DNA of 64,000 nt from NCBI RefSeq assembly GCF_000255295.1, contig NC_017030.1, positions 9,274,328 through 9,338,327 of the forward strand, in the 5' to 3' direction. The notes below the pieces were generated by a model that worked only from the letters and a program-made list of their open reading frames with translations, did not search any database and was not told the origin of the DNA. This document shows positions 8,654 through 16,617 of the stretch, in pieces. The stretch's first letter is position 1; the number at the start of each line of letters is the position of its first letter. The DNA comes from Corallococcus coralloides DSM 2259. Lineage in GTDB: Bacteria; Myxococcota; Myxococcia; Myxococcales; Myxococcaceae. The position numbers and the translations under genes are program-made.

Positions 8654-9727
8654 CTACCAGAGCATGTCCTGGTCCTCGGTGACGCCGGGGACATTGGACA
8701 GCTTGAGCTCCTGGCCGCCCACGCGCAGGGTGCCCTCGAAGAAGCCCACGGGCTGGGCGAAGTGGCTCACCACCAGCCGCAGGTTGCGCTCCTCGCGGTG
8801 CACGTAGATGGGCTTGAAGCGCAGGTCCACCGCGCCGTCGTCCGTCGTCAGGCGCCACGGGTCCAGCAGCTCCTTCGCGTCGTACTCGAAGCGCGCGCGG
8901 CCCACCGGGTAGAGCCGGTCGCCCAGCCAGACGGCGTTCTCGTTGGCCTCGGTGGCGCCCTCGTTGAAGCCCTCCACCAGGTTGAGGCCCACGGGCGTGC
9001 CATCCGGCAGCCGCCCGGCCGCGAAGGCCCAGCGCCACGCGGTGTGCCGCGCCAGGTAGCCCTGCGTGTAGTCCATGCCGCCCACGCCGCCGTCCAGCCG
9101 GAAGCGACGGCCGCCCGCCTCCAGGCTCCCGAAGGCCAGCAGGCCGCTGCGCTTCTGGGTGACGTTGACCAGCCCGTCGCCCTCCACCGGCGCGATGACG
9201 GTGAGGGCCGGCGGACCGCCCGCCACCAGCAGCTCGCCGTTCCACTGGAACGACTGGAGCGACTGCGTGCGCATGCGGCTGACGTCCACCTCCACCTGGT
9301 AGCGCTCGTCGGACTCGCCGCGCTTCACGGACATGCGTCCGCCCAGCGTGCGGAAGGCCGCCACGAGCCCCGCGCCCGGCTTGTCGCTCACCTCCGCGAG
9401 CGGCCCGGGCACGCCCAGGAAGCTGACGTCACAGAGCGGCTTCTTCTCTTGCAGGTCCACCGCCACCGCGAAGGCGTTGGCGGTGTAGCCCAGGTCCACC
9501 ACCGCGAAGAGGGCCGCCACCTCTTGCGTGGCGACGAAGGTGTAGTGCCAGCGCTTGCGCTTGAGCAGCCGCGTCGCGCGCCCCGGCGCCCACTTCCCCA
9601 ACAGCCGGGGCAGGTCCACCTCCGGCAGCTCTCCCTGGTACGTGCCGAACCGCGGTTCCCCTGCCGTGGAGGCCACCGAATTCGGGGCGAAAGGCAGCAG
9701 GGCTTCTCGTTCACGCTCAAGCGTCAT
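8654..9727 (-). CDS. DUF2804 family protein
   Basis: 357 residues matching the DUF2804 pattern: N-terminal SLPxxxG-type segment (here TYQGELPEVDLPRLLGKW), then KRKRWHYTFVAT, and the hallmark GMDYTQGYLARHTAWRWA near residue 225 followed by GLNLVEGFNEGATEANENA. The fold resembles the lipocalin-like AttH/hydroxyneurosporene dehydratase group. No signal peptide is visible. The biochemical role of the family is unknown. It lies 94 bp from natB on the same strand, with a weak hairpin between, so co-transcription is doubtful. Confidence 0.85.
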   Translation of the reverse strand: MTLEREREALLPFAPNSVASTAGEPRFGTYQGELPEVDLPRLLGKWAPGRATRLLKRKRWHYTFVATQEVAALFAVVDLGYTANAFAVAVDLQEKKPLCDVSFLGVPGPLAEVSDKPGAGLVAAFRTLGGRMSVKRGESDERYQVEVDVSRMRTQSLQSFQWNGELLVAGGPPALTVIAPVEGDGLVNVTQKRSGLLAFGSLEAGGRRFRLDGGVGGMDYTQGYLARHTAWRWAFAAGRLPDGTPVGLNLVEGFNEGATEANENAVWLGDRLYPVGRARFEYDAKELLDPWRLTTDDGAVDLRFKPIYVHREERNLRLVVSHFAQPVGFFEGTLRVGGQELKLSNVPGVTEDQDMLW

Positions 9728-9786
9728 CGCGAAACATTGGACGGCACTTCGCCGTCCCTGTCACGCGAACACGCGGGCCAAGTTGT

Positions 9787-9806
9787 GCCCCGAAAACACT
9801 CGGGGC
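9787..9806 (-). terminator. Weak hairpin after natB
   Basis: A 7-bp stem (GCCCCGA/TCGGGGC) with a 6-nt A/C-rich loop, about 20 bp past the natB stop. There is no uridine run on the minus-strand side, so termination is uncertain. Confidence 0.35.
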
Positions 9807-9821
9807 CACCGAGCCTGCCCG

Positions 9822-10994
9822 CTAGCTCCTGCCGAAGATGATGCGCTCCTGGGTCAACAGACGCGTGGTGAAACGCAGCGCCACCAGGGACACCACCACG
9901 CAGGACACGAAGGCGAGCAGGAAGGGCACCGGCCCCAGCGTCTCGCCGCGCATCACCTCGCCCGCGAGCAGCTCCTGTCCCAGCACCGGCACCGCGAACA
10001 TCCACGTCTGCGTCTGGATGGGGGACAGGGCCAGCATCATCCCGGGCAGCGTGGGCAGCACCATCAGGAGCGACAGGTACGTCTGCGCCTCCTTGAACGA
10101 ACGTGCATAGGTGGACACCCACATCTGCACGGCGGACGCGGCCAGCACCAGCGGTAGCACCGCGGCCAGCATGCCCAGTGCGGCCGGCGTGTCGAAGCGG
10201 GCGCGCACGCCCAGGTCCTCCAGCGGCACGCGCTTCACCACCAGGAAGTAACCCACCAGACACAAGAGCACGCCCGTGCCCGCCATGGCGCAGGTGGCCA
10301 GCCACTTGCCCGCCACCACCGCGCCGCGCGGGGCGGGGTTGAGGAGCAGGGGCTCCAGCGAGCCTCGCTCGCGCTCACCCGCCATGGTGTCGCTGGCCAG
10401 CTGCATGCCGCCCGCGAACGCCGCCATCACCAGGAACAGCGGGATGGTGGTGAGCACCGTGGCCGCGGTGCGCTCGGGAGTGGACAGGTCCAGCTCGTCC
10501 ACGCGCACGGGCACCGCCAGCTCCGGAGACACGCCGCGCGCGAACAGGCGCTGACTGCCGGTCTGCTGCGAGTACACCGCCAACATCCGCTGCGCGCGCT
10601 GCACGGCATGACGGGCCTTGTTGCGCGAGCTGTCCACCACCAGCCGCACCGCCGCGGTGTGCCCGTCCGTGAAGTCCTTCGAGTAGTCGTCCGGCACCAC
10701 CAGCACCAGGTCCAGCTTCCCGGCCTGCACCAGCGCCTCGTAGTCCTGGGGGGCCTCCGACAGCTTCGCGCCGTAGCGCTCCAGGAAGGCCATCAGGCTG
10801 GGCGCGTGCTCGCGGCCCACCACCGGCATCTCCAGCGGCCGGTCCTGCCGGTACCAGGAGGCCATCACGTTGAACATCACCAGGAACACCAGCGGGCCCA
10901 AGAGCGGCCACATTACCGCGGTGCCCAGCGTGCGCTTGTCCCGCAGGTGGTCGAGCACTTCCTTGCGCAGCACCGTCCCGATGAGGCCCTTCAT
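9822..10994 (-). CDS. natB: ABC-2 type exporter permease (NatB-like)
   Basis: 390 residues. There is one membrane segment near the N-terminus (LGPLVFLVMFNVM), a long extracytoplasmic domain (residues ~50-180), then five more membrane segments, the layout of NatB/ABC-2 permeases. The stretch MAGERERGSLEPLLLNP is the conserved cytoplasmic signature of this family. Its start overlaps the natA stop by 4 nt, indicating translational coupling. Together with NatA it forms an ATP-driven exporter; NatAB exports Na+ in Bacillus, but the substrate here is not known. It is last in the TAP-like/natA/natB operon. Confidence 0.88.
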   Translation of the reverse strand: MKGLIGTVLRKEVLDHLRDKRTLGTAVMWPLLGPLVFLVMFNVMASWYRQDRPLEMPVVGREHAPSLMAFLERYGAKLSEAPQDYEALVQAGKLDLVLVVPDDYSKDFTDGHTAAVRLVVDSSRNKARHAVQRAQRMLAVYSQQTGSQRLFARGVSPELAVPVRVDELDLSTPERTAATVLTTIPLFLVMAAFAGGMQLASDTMAGERERGSLEPLLLNPAPRGAVVAGKWLATCAMAGTGVLLCLVGYFLVVKRVPLEDLGVRARFDTPAALGMLAAVLPLVLAASAVQMWVSTYARSFKEAQTYLSLLMVLPTLPGMMLALSPIQTQTWMFAVPVLGQELLAGEVMRGETLGPVPFLLAFVSCVVVSLVALRFTTRLLTQERIIFGRS

Positions 10995-11725
10995 TCGCGC
11001 AACCCCTGCTCGCTGCCAATCACGCTCACGAAGGCTTCCTCCAGGCTGTCCTTGCCGGTGGAGGCGCGCAGCGCATCCGCCGTGCCGTCCGCCACCACCC
11101 GCCCGCGCGCCACCACCACGATGCGGTCACACAGCGCGGCCACCTCCTGCATCACGTGGCTGGAGAACACCACGCAGCAGCCCTGCGCCTTCAGCTTGCG
11201 CAACAGCGTGCGCACGGAGCGCGTGGCCATCACGTCCAGGCCGTTGGTCGGCTCGTCCAGGAGCACGTTGCGAGGCCCGTGCACCAGCGCGCGCGCCAGC
11301 GCCACCTTCACTCGCTCGCCCTGGCTGAAGCCCTCCGTGCGCCGGTCCGCGATATCCTTCATGTCCAGCAGCTCCACCAGCTCCTCCACGCGCGCGTCCA
11401 GCGCGGCGCCGGACAGGCCGTGCAGCTCGCCGAAGTACCGCGCGTGCTCGCGCGCGGTGAGGCGCGGATAGAGACCGCGTGCGTCCGGCAGCACGCCCAG
11501 CGCGCGCCGGGCCGCCTCCGGCTGCTTCGCCACGTCCACGCCGTCCACGGTGGCGGTGCCGCCGTCCGGGCGCACCAGCGTGTAGAGCATGCGCATCGTG
11601 GTCGTCTTGCCCGCGCCGTTGGGGCCCAGCAGGCCCGTGATGACGCCGTCCTCCGCGGTGAAGGTCACGTCATGCACGGCCGTCACGGAGCCGAAGCGCT
11701 TGTGCAGGTTCCTGGCTTCAATCAT
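10991..11725 (-). CDS. natA: ABC transporter ATP-binding protein (NatA-like)
   Basis: 244 residues from ATG 11725 (MIEARNLHKRFG), the natural start of the ATPase fold; the longer frame overlaps the upstream gene. Walker A is GPNGAGKTTT near residue 34, the signature is FSQGERVKVALAR (a variant of LSGGQ), Walker B is NVLLDEPTNGLD and the switch His is in SSHVMQE. It powers the NatB permease encoded by the next gene, with which it overlaps by 4 nt. The lipoprotein hydrolase gene upstream ends 13 bp before this start, so the three genes are probably one transcript. Confidence 0.92.
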   Translation of the reverse strand: MIEARNLHKRFGSVTAVHDVTFTAEDGVITGLLGPNGAGKTTTMRMLYTLVRPDGGTATVDGVDVAKQPEAARRALGVLPDARGLYPRLTAREHARYFGELHGLSGAALDARVEELVELLDMKDIADRRTEGFSQGERVKVALARALVHGPRNVLLDEPTNGLDVMATRSVRTLLRKLKAQGCCVVFSSHVMQEVAALCDRIVVVARGRVVADGTADALRASTGKDSLEEAFVSVIGSEQGLRE

Positions 11726-11738
11726 GGGCGCTGGAGTC

Positions 11739-13226
11739 CTACGGAACAGGGCCGGCGAAGGAGGTGAAGAAGGGCGGCCGCTTGAGGCCCGCGCCACAGT
11801 CGGGCGTCAGGCCCTCCACGCTGCCGCGCGTGAGCACGTCCGCCATCAGCGTGCGCGCGCAGTCCGCGCCCACCGTGTTGTGTCCCAACCCCGGCACCAC
11901 CACGTGCAGGCTGTGCGTGAGCGTCCGCTTCGCCTCCTCGCCCCAGGGCGGCGGCGTCACGGGGTCCAATTCGCCGGACAACAGCAGCGTGGGGATGTCC
12001 GACTTCACGGGCTCGCGGAAGCTCGGGGGCACGTTCGCCTGCGGCCACTTCGCGCACGCGCGCTTGATGTCCAATGCCATGCGCGGGCCGAACCAGGTGC
12101 CCTTTGCTTCACGCTCGGCGTCCTCCTCCGTGAAGAACGGCGCGTCCTCCGCGCACACCACCGCGAGGAACATGCCCCGGCTGGTGGTGCGCGCCACCTC
12201 GTCGGTGAGCCCCAAGGACAGCGCGACGAAGGGCGTCCAGTCATCCTTCGCGGCGCGGTCCAGCATCAGCGGCACCAACGACGCGACATCCGGGCTGTAG
12301 AGCAGCGAGAACAGCTCCGACAGGAAGACGCGCCGGGTGAGCGTGAAGTCCTCCGGCACGCCCGTGCGCGGGTGCGCCAGGTGCACCTTCGCGGGCGCGG
12401 CCTCCAGCTTCGCGAGCAGCCCTTCCGTGCGGGCGCGCAGGTCCGGATACGCCTTCGCGCAGACGCCGTCCTTCGCGCACGCGTCCAGCAGCAGGTCCAG
12501 GGCGCGCTGGCCGTCGCGCGCGGCGTACAGCGGCAGGTACTGCCCCATGGGGGCCACGCCATCCAGGATGGCGGTGCGCACGCGGTCCGGGTGCTGGCGC
12601 ATGTACACCAGCGCCGCGCGCGTCCCGTAGGAGATGCCCCACAGGTTCACCTGCCGGTAGCCCAGCGCCGCGCGCACGTCGTCCAGGTCGTCCATGGCGA
12701 TGGACGTGGTGTAGAGCCGCTCGTCCGCGTCCCAGCCCTTGCGGCACTGGGGAATCACGTCCGCGTCCTCGCGGTCCTCGAAGCGCTCCGCCAGCGAGGT
12801 GCGCGAGGGGTTCAACGCGTCGCAGTCCAGCGGGTGCGAATCCCCCGTGCCACGCTGGTCCACGAACACGATGTCGCGCTGACGCCGGATGCGATCCAGC
12901 GCGGGCAGGATGCGCGTGCGGGACGCCGCCTGGCCGGGGCCGCCCGCGAGGAAGAACAACGGGTCTTCCTTCGGCTGCGACGCGAGCGCGGGCACCACCA
13001 CCACGCGCAGCGGAATCTTGCGCCCCTTCGCCGCGGCCCGGTCCTCGAAGACCTCCAGCGTGCCGCAGAGGGTCTGCGCGGCCACCCCGTCCAGCCGGCA
13101 CGGCTTCAGGCCCATCCGCCGCGCGGAGGCGGTCTCCGCGCTGGAGGACCGGGAGCAGCCCGTGAGTGACAGCGCCGCCAGCACCGCCAGCGCGGCAAGG
13201 GGGTGAGACAAGATGCCACCTGTCAC
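11739..13226 (-). CDS. Secreted alpha/beta hydrolase, TAP-like peptidase lipoprotein
   Basis: 495 residues starting at GTG 13226, chosen because the next residues form a lipoprotein signal ending LSLTGC and a GAGG lies 10 nt upstream. The catalytic serine is in WGISYGTRAAL (GxSxG), the acid in LLSGELDPVTPP and the histidine in VPGLGHNTVG, so the triad is intact. The architecture is a core hydrolase plus a TAP-like C-terminal lid, as in proline iminopeptidases and Streptomyces tripeptidyl aminopeptidase. It probably cleaves short peptides at the cell surface. Its position directly upstream of natAB suggests it is co-transcribed with the exporter; whether the jobs are linked is unknown. Confidence 0.88.
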   Translation of the reverse strand: MTGGILSHPLAALAVLAALSLTGCSRSSSAETASARRMGLKPCRLDGVAAQTLCGTLEVFEDRAAAKGRKIPLRVVVVPALASQPKEDPLFFLAGGPGQAASRTRILPALDRIRRQRDIVFVDQRGTGDSHPLDCDALNPSRTSLAERFEDREDADVIPQCRKGWDADERLYTTSIAMDDLDDVRAALGYRQVNLWGISYGTRAALVYMRQHPDRVRTAILDGVAPMGQYLPLYAARDGQRALDLLLDACAKDGVCAKAYPDLRARTEGLLAKLEAAPAKVHLAHPRTGVPEDFTLTRRVFLSELFSLLYSPDVASLVPLMLDRAAKDDWTPFVALSLGLTDEVARTTSRGMFLAVVCAEDAPFFTEEDAEREAKGTWFGPRMALDIKRACAKWPQANVPPSFREPVKSDIPTLLLSGELDPVTPPPWGEEAKRTLTHSLHVVVPGLGHNTVGADCARTLMADVLTRGSVEGLTPDCGAGLKRPPFFTSFAGPVP

Positions 13227-13355
13227 GAGGGGCCAACCTCCAGCACGGGGGAGCCCCTGGCGCATACCATTGGCGCACCGAAGGTGCACCCGTCGAGGCC
13301 CCGACACGCGCGGCGATTGAATCCGCGCGAACGCGGGGCGTCCTCTGCTACGCCC

Positions 13356-14198
13356 ATGCCCATGAAGAAACGCGCGTTCCTGGTCCTCTTCGCCCTATCA
13401 CTCACCACGCTCTCCGGCTGCGCAGCGCTGCAGAGCCTGCTCAACGGTGCCTTCAAGAAGCCCACGCTGAAGTTCAAGACAGCCCGGCTGGCGAACGCCT
13501 CCCTGTCCGACGCCACGGTGGACCTGGTGTACGAGCTGGACAACCCCAACAGCCTGGGCCTGAAGCTGGCGTCGGTGGACTACGCCTTCTTCGTGGAGGG
13601 CAAGCAGCTGGTGGCCGGCAAGCCGAAGGAGGGCCTGAACCTCAAGTCCAACGGCAAGAGCCAGATTGTCTTCCCCGCCAACGTGAAGTTCGCGGACATC
13701 GCGCCGGTGGTGACCACGTTCCTGGACAAGGACGCGGCGGCCTTCAGGGCGCAGGGGACGCTGGGCATCCAGACGCCGCTGGGCGTGCTGAAGTTCCCCC
13801 TGGAGAAGGAGGGCACGTTCCCCGTCCCCAAGATTCCCCAGGTGCAGTTCCAGGCGCCGCGCATCACCAACGTCACGCTGAGCGGGGCCACGGTGGAGTT
13901 CCCCCTGGCCATCACCAACCGCAACGCCTTCCCCCTGCCGGTGGCGGGCATCACCGGGGCGCTCAAGGTGGCGGGCGCCAACGTGGGCAACCTGTCCACG
14001 GGCAACCTGGGCATGCTGGATGGCAGCGGAACGAAGCAGGTGACCCTGCCCCTCACCATCAACTTCGCGAGCGCCGCCTCCGCGGCCATGGCCCTGCGCT
14101 CGGGCGGTAACGCGCAGGTGAGCCTGACGGGCAACCTGACGTCGGACGCGCAGTCCGTGCCCCTGAACCTCAGCCAGCTCGTGAATTTCACGAAGTAA
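13356..14198 (+). CDS. LEA type 2 domain lipoprotein
   Basis: 280 residues. A lipoprotein signal is followed by the lipobox LSGC. Two copies of a late-embryogenesis-abundant type 2 (WHy-like) beta domain follow: residues ~30-140 ([21 protein letters not shown]) and ~165-275 ([18 protein letters not shown]), each with the characteristic N-P-N or N-R-N and I-x-G-x segments. This family gives desiccation and stress tolerance in some organisms; here only a surface or periplasmic location can be argued. ATG 13362 is an equally usable start two codons later. It stands alone, divergent from the hydrolase gene. Confidence 0.85.
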   Translation: MPMKKRAFLVLFALSLTTLSGCAALQSLLNGAFKKPTLKFKTARLANASLSDATVDLVYELDNPNSLGLKLASVDYAFFVEGKQLVAGKPKEGLNLKSNGKSQIVFPANVKFADIAPVVTTFLDKDAAAFRAQGTLGIQTPLGVLKFPLEKEGTFPVPKIPQVQFQAPRITNVTLSGATVEFPLAITNRNAFPLPVAGITGALKVAGANVGNLSTGNLGMLDGSGTKQVTLPLTINFASAASAAMALRSGGNAQVSLTGNLTSDAQSVPLNLSQLVNFTK

Positions 14199-14246
14199 AC
14201 AGCAGGGCGTGCAGGGAAGCAGGCGGTGCATGGGACACCGGGGATG

Positions 14247-14275
14247 TTGTCCCCGGGCAGGGGAGCCGTTACGGT
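14247..14275 (+). promoter_or_regulatory. Sigma-70-like promoter of panD
   Basis: TTGTCC and TACGGT separated by exactly 17 bp, with the -10 ending 24 bp before the panD ATG. The position, spacing and absence of a better candidate support it; no experimental start is known. Confidence 0.5.
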
Positions 14276-14299
14276 TGCGCCGCTTCCCGAGGGCCCCCC

Positions 14300-14692
14300 A
14301 TGCGCCGCATCCTCTTCAAGTCCAAGATCCACCGCGCGACGGTGACCCAGGCCGACCTCGACTACGAGGGTTCGGTGACCATCGACAAGGACCTGCTCAA
14401 GGCGGCGGACATCCTCCCCTTCGAGAAGGTCGCGGTGTGGAACGTCACGCGCGGCACCCGGCTGGAGACGTACGCCCTGGAGGGCGAGTCCGGCAGCGGT
14501 GTCATCTGCATCAACGGCGCCGCCGCGCACCTGAACCAGCCGGGCGACCTGGTCATCCTGGCCACCTTCGCGGAAGTGGAGGAGGCGGAGGCCGCCAACT
14601 GGAAGCCCACGGTCGTCTTCGTGGACGGCAAGAACCGGGCGGTTCCCGGCGTCACCGAGGAAATCCCCGGGCCCGCGCGCCGTATCGCGTAG
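14300..14692 (+). CDS. panD: Aspartate 1-decarboxylase
   Basis: 130 residues, the standard length. PanD makes beta-alanine from aspartate for pantothenate and CoA synthesis. It is a pyruvoyl enzyme made by self-cleavage at Gly24-Ser25, seen here in DYEGSVTID. Lys9, Arg54, Thr57 and Tyr58 occupy the expected active-site positions. The gene is monocistronic, with its own promoter 24-53 bp upstream, and no other pantothenate gene is in the window. Confidence 0.97.
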   Translation: MRRILFKSKIHRATVTQADLDYEGSVTIDKDLLKAADILPFEKVAVWNVTRGTRLETYALEGESGSGVICINGAAAHLNQPGDLVILATFAEVEEAEAANWKPTVVFVDGKNRAVPGVTEEIPGPARRIA

Positions 14693-14811
14693 AGACGCCC
14701 GCGGGGCCTTTCCGGCACCTTTTGCCGCCCCTGGCCCTGTCTGCCATGCTTCCCGCCCTTTAACAGCAGGCGCGGGGGCGCGGCGATGCGCGTCCCGGAG
14801 GCGATGACGCG

Positions 14812-15252
14812 ATGAAGTGGACGTGGGCGGGCCTGACGGTCCTGGTGGCGGTGGCGGGGTGCAAGCAGGTGGGCCCGTATCAGCGCGACCCCAACGAGGA
14901 GGACGCGTTCATCTCCAACGTGCCCGTCATCCGCGCGCCCGCGCAGGACCGCTGCGCGGCGCTGGGGAAGTCCTCCGTGCGCGGCGGCTGTGACGACGCC
15001 CTCTACCTGGCCAGCGAGTACGCCCGGCGCCTGTCGGTGGGCGACGAGGTGTGCCTGGAGGGCGGCTTCGGCGAGGAGCCGGGCGCGGCGTGCAAGGCGC
15101 GCGCGGCGGTCATCGACACGGGGCCCAACCGGGTGAAGCTGGAGGTGCGCTCGGCGCGCCCGGACTCACGGTGGTTCAAGTCCGAGATGCGACACGGCTG
15201 GTACGAAGAGGGCGCGTTGGTGGACCTGTACCTGGCGGAGCGGGGTTACTAG
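14812..15252 (+). CDS. Cys-rich lipoprotein, unknown function
   Basis: 146 residues. MKWTWAGLTVLVAVAGC is a lipoprotein signal with the acylated Cys at residue 17. The mature part has four further Cys (DRCAALGKS, GGCDDA, VCLEGG, AACKAR), which could form two disulfides in the periplasm. I do not recognise the family. It lies 39 bp upstream of the EcsC-like gene on the same strand and is probably its operon partner. Confidence 0.75.
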   Translation: MKWTWAGLTVLVAVAGCKQVGPYQRDPNEEDAFISNVPVIRAPAQDRCAALGKSSVRGGCDDALYLASEYARRLSVGDEVCLEGGFGEEPGAACKARAAVIDTGPNRVKLEVRSARPDSRWFKSEMRHGWYEEGALVDLYLAERGY

Positions 15253-15291
15253 AGACGACCGGCCGCGTGCATCGCGGCCAAGGAGGAGGAC

Positions 15292-15927
15292 ATGGCCTTC
15301 TACGACGGCGTGACGGAGCGGCTGGGCTTCATGAAGAAGCTGACCCCCGCGGAGCTGAAGAAGCTGGGGTCGCTGCGCCTGTCGGACCTCATCCAGGGGG
15401 AGATCGGCCGGGCGCGCGTGCGCGTGGCGGCGCTGGAGAAGCGCTACCCGTCCGCGACCACCAAGGAGCTGGCGCAGCGGCTGGTGGATGAGAAGAAGAG
15501 CCTCGCGGGCATGGTGGGCGGCGTGAGCGGCGTGTTCGGGCTCATCTCGCTGCCGGCGGACCTGACGTTCATGGCGTACCTGCAGCTCGTGCTGCTCACG
15601 GACGTGGCCACGCTCTACAAGGCGAACCTCAAGACGGACCGGGCGCGCGGGGAGCTGCTGGACCTGTTCGGCTACGCCAACGGGCTGGGGCCGCTGCACC
15701 GCTCCGGACCGAAGGTGCTGGGGAAGCTGGCGGCGCTGCTGCTCGCGAAGGGCGGCATGACGACGCTGGGCCGCGCGATGCCCCTGGTCGCCGCGCCCAT
15801 CACCGCGTACCTCAACAACCAGCACATCCAGATGGTGGGTGAGCAGGCCGTGCGCTTCTACGAAGGCTTCGACAAGGCGCACGCGAAGGCACGCAGCGCC
15901 CGGCGCAAGGCCGCGAGCGGGGAGTAG
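15292..15927 (+). CDS. EcsC-like membrane-associated protein
   Basis: 211 residues, similar in pattern to the EcsC family: an N-terminal basic helix, RYPSATTKELAQRLVDEKKSLAGMVGGVSG, then a hydrophobic segment GVFGLISLPADLTFMAYLQ near residue 85 and a second hydrophobic region KLAALLLAKGG. EcsC is named after a Bacillus exporter locus, but its role is unknown. There is a good AGGAGGA 5-8 bp before ATG 15292. It follows the Cys-rich lipoprotein gene and no ABC exporter gene is adjacent. Confidence 0.75.
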   Translation: MAFYDGVTERLGFMKKLTPAELKKLGSLRLSDLIQGEIGRARVRVAALEKRYPSATTKELAQRLVDEKKSLAGMVGGVSGVFGLISLPADLTFMAYLQLVLLTDVATLYKANLKTDRARGELLDLFGYANGLGPLHRSGPKVLGKLAALLLAKGGMTTLGRAMPLVAAPITAYLNNQHIQMVGEQAVRFYEGFDKAHAKARSARRKAASGE

Positions 15928-16076
15928 AGCGCCCCAAGAAAATCCGGTCAGAAACCAGATCGATATGTCCGTCACGTATTTCCGTTGATGTCTTCGCGGT
16001 CCCCTGGGGCCGCGGGATGCCGGATGCGCCGCACGCGGGGCCGGACGCGGCGCTTGCTCACGGCAGGGAGGGGTGC

Positions 16077-16616
16077 ATGACGGAACTCTCGGCGGAGGTG
16101 CGCGTGCAGGTCGCGCGGTGGCGGAATCTCCTCGTGGACGCGGCCCGCTGCGGCGCGCTGGAGAGTCCCCTGGACGCCCTGAGCCATCCCCACTGGGAGC
16201 CTCGGGAGCTCCAGGCGCTCTGGTGGCTGCGCTCGGAGAGCCTGCTGCCCGTGGGCGTGCTCGCCATGCGCCTGGGGGGACTCGCCATGCCGCGCCTGAG
16301 CCGCCTGGTGGACCGGCTGGAGGACGGCGGCCTCGTGCGGCGGGAGCGCTCGGTGCGGAATGATCGCCGGCGCGTGCGCGTGCGCCTCACCGACGCGGGT
16401 CGCGCGCTCGCGGATCAGCTGGATGCGCAGGTGCAGGAGCGCATGGCGCGGCGGCTGGCCCCGCTCCAGGGAGAGACGCGCAGCGCGCTGATGGATGTCC
16501 TGGAGCTGTGGGTGCAGGCCCTGACCGTCCAGGCCCGCACCGCCGAGGAAGTCGCCGAGGAGAACGCCGCGCTGGCCAGCGTCCCCGACGAGCTTCTAAG
16601 GGCGTCGGCCGCCTGA
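16077..16616 (+). CDS. MarR family transcriptional regulator
   Basis: 179 residues from ATG 16077, preceded by GGGAGGGG. A winged helix occupies residues ~40-110: GVLAMRLGGLAMPRLSRLVDRLEDGGLVRRERSVRNDRRRV is the recognition helix and wing typical of MarR proteins, and the following Asp-Ala-Gly-Arg segment and long helix serve dimerisation. The target genes are not evident: the upstream gene is the EcsC-like protein and the downstream gene converges 1 bp away. The upstream intergenic region (15928-16076) is somewhat less GC-rich, as expected for a promoter/operator, but I could not identify a palindrome with confidence. Confidence 0.88.
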   Translation: MTELSAEVRVQVARWRNLLVDAARCGALESPLDALSHPHWEPRELQALWWLRSESLLPVGVLAMRLGGLAMPRLSRLVDRLEDGGLVRRERSVRNDRRRVRVRLTDAGRALADQLDAQVQERMARRLAPLQGETRSALMDVLELWVQALTVQARTAEEVAEENAALASVPDELLRASAA

Positions 16617-16617
16617 A

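Noticed and set aside
9822..11725. NatAB as the inner-membrane part of the metal system
   Set aside because: It is an exporter-type ABC pair, 8 kb away, co-transcribed with a peptidase and without the palindrome.
15995..16014. Terminator after the EcsC-like gene
   Set aside because: CGCGGTCCCC-T-GGGGCCGCG would need a one-base loop and has no uridine run.
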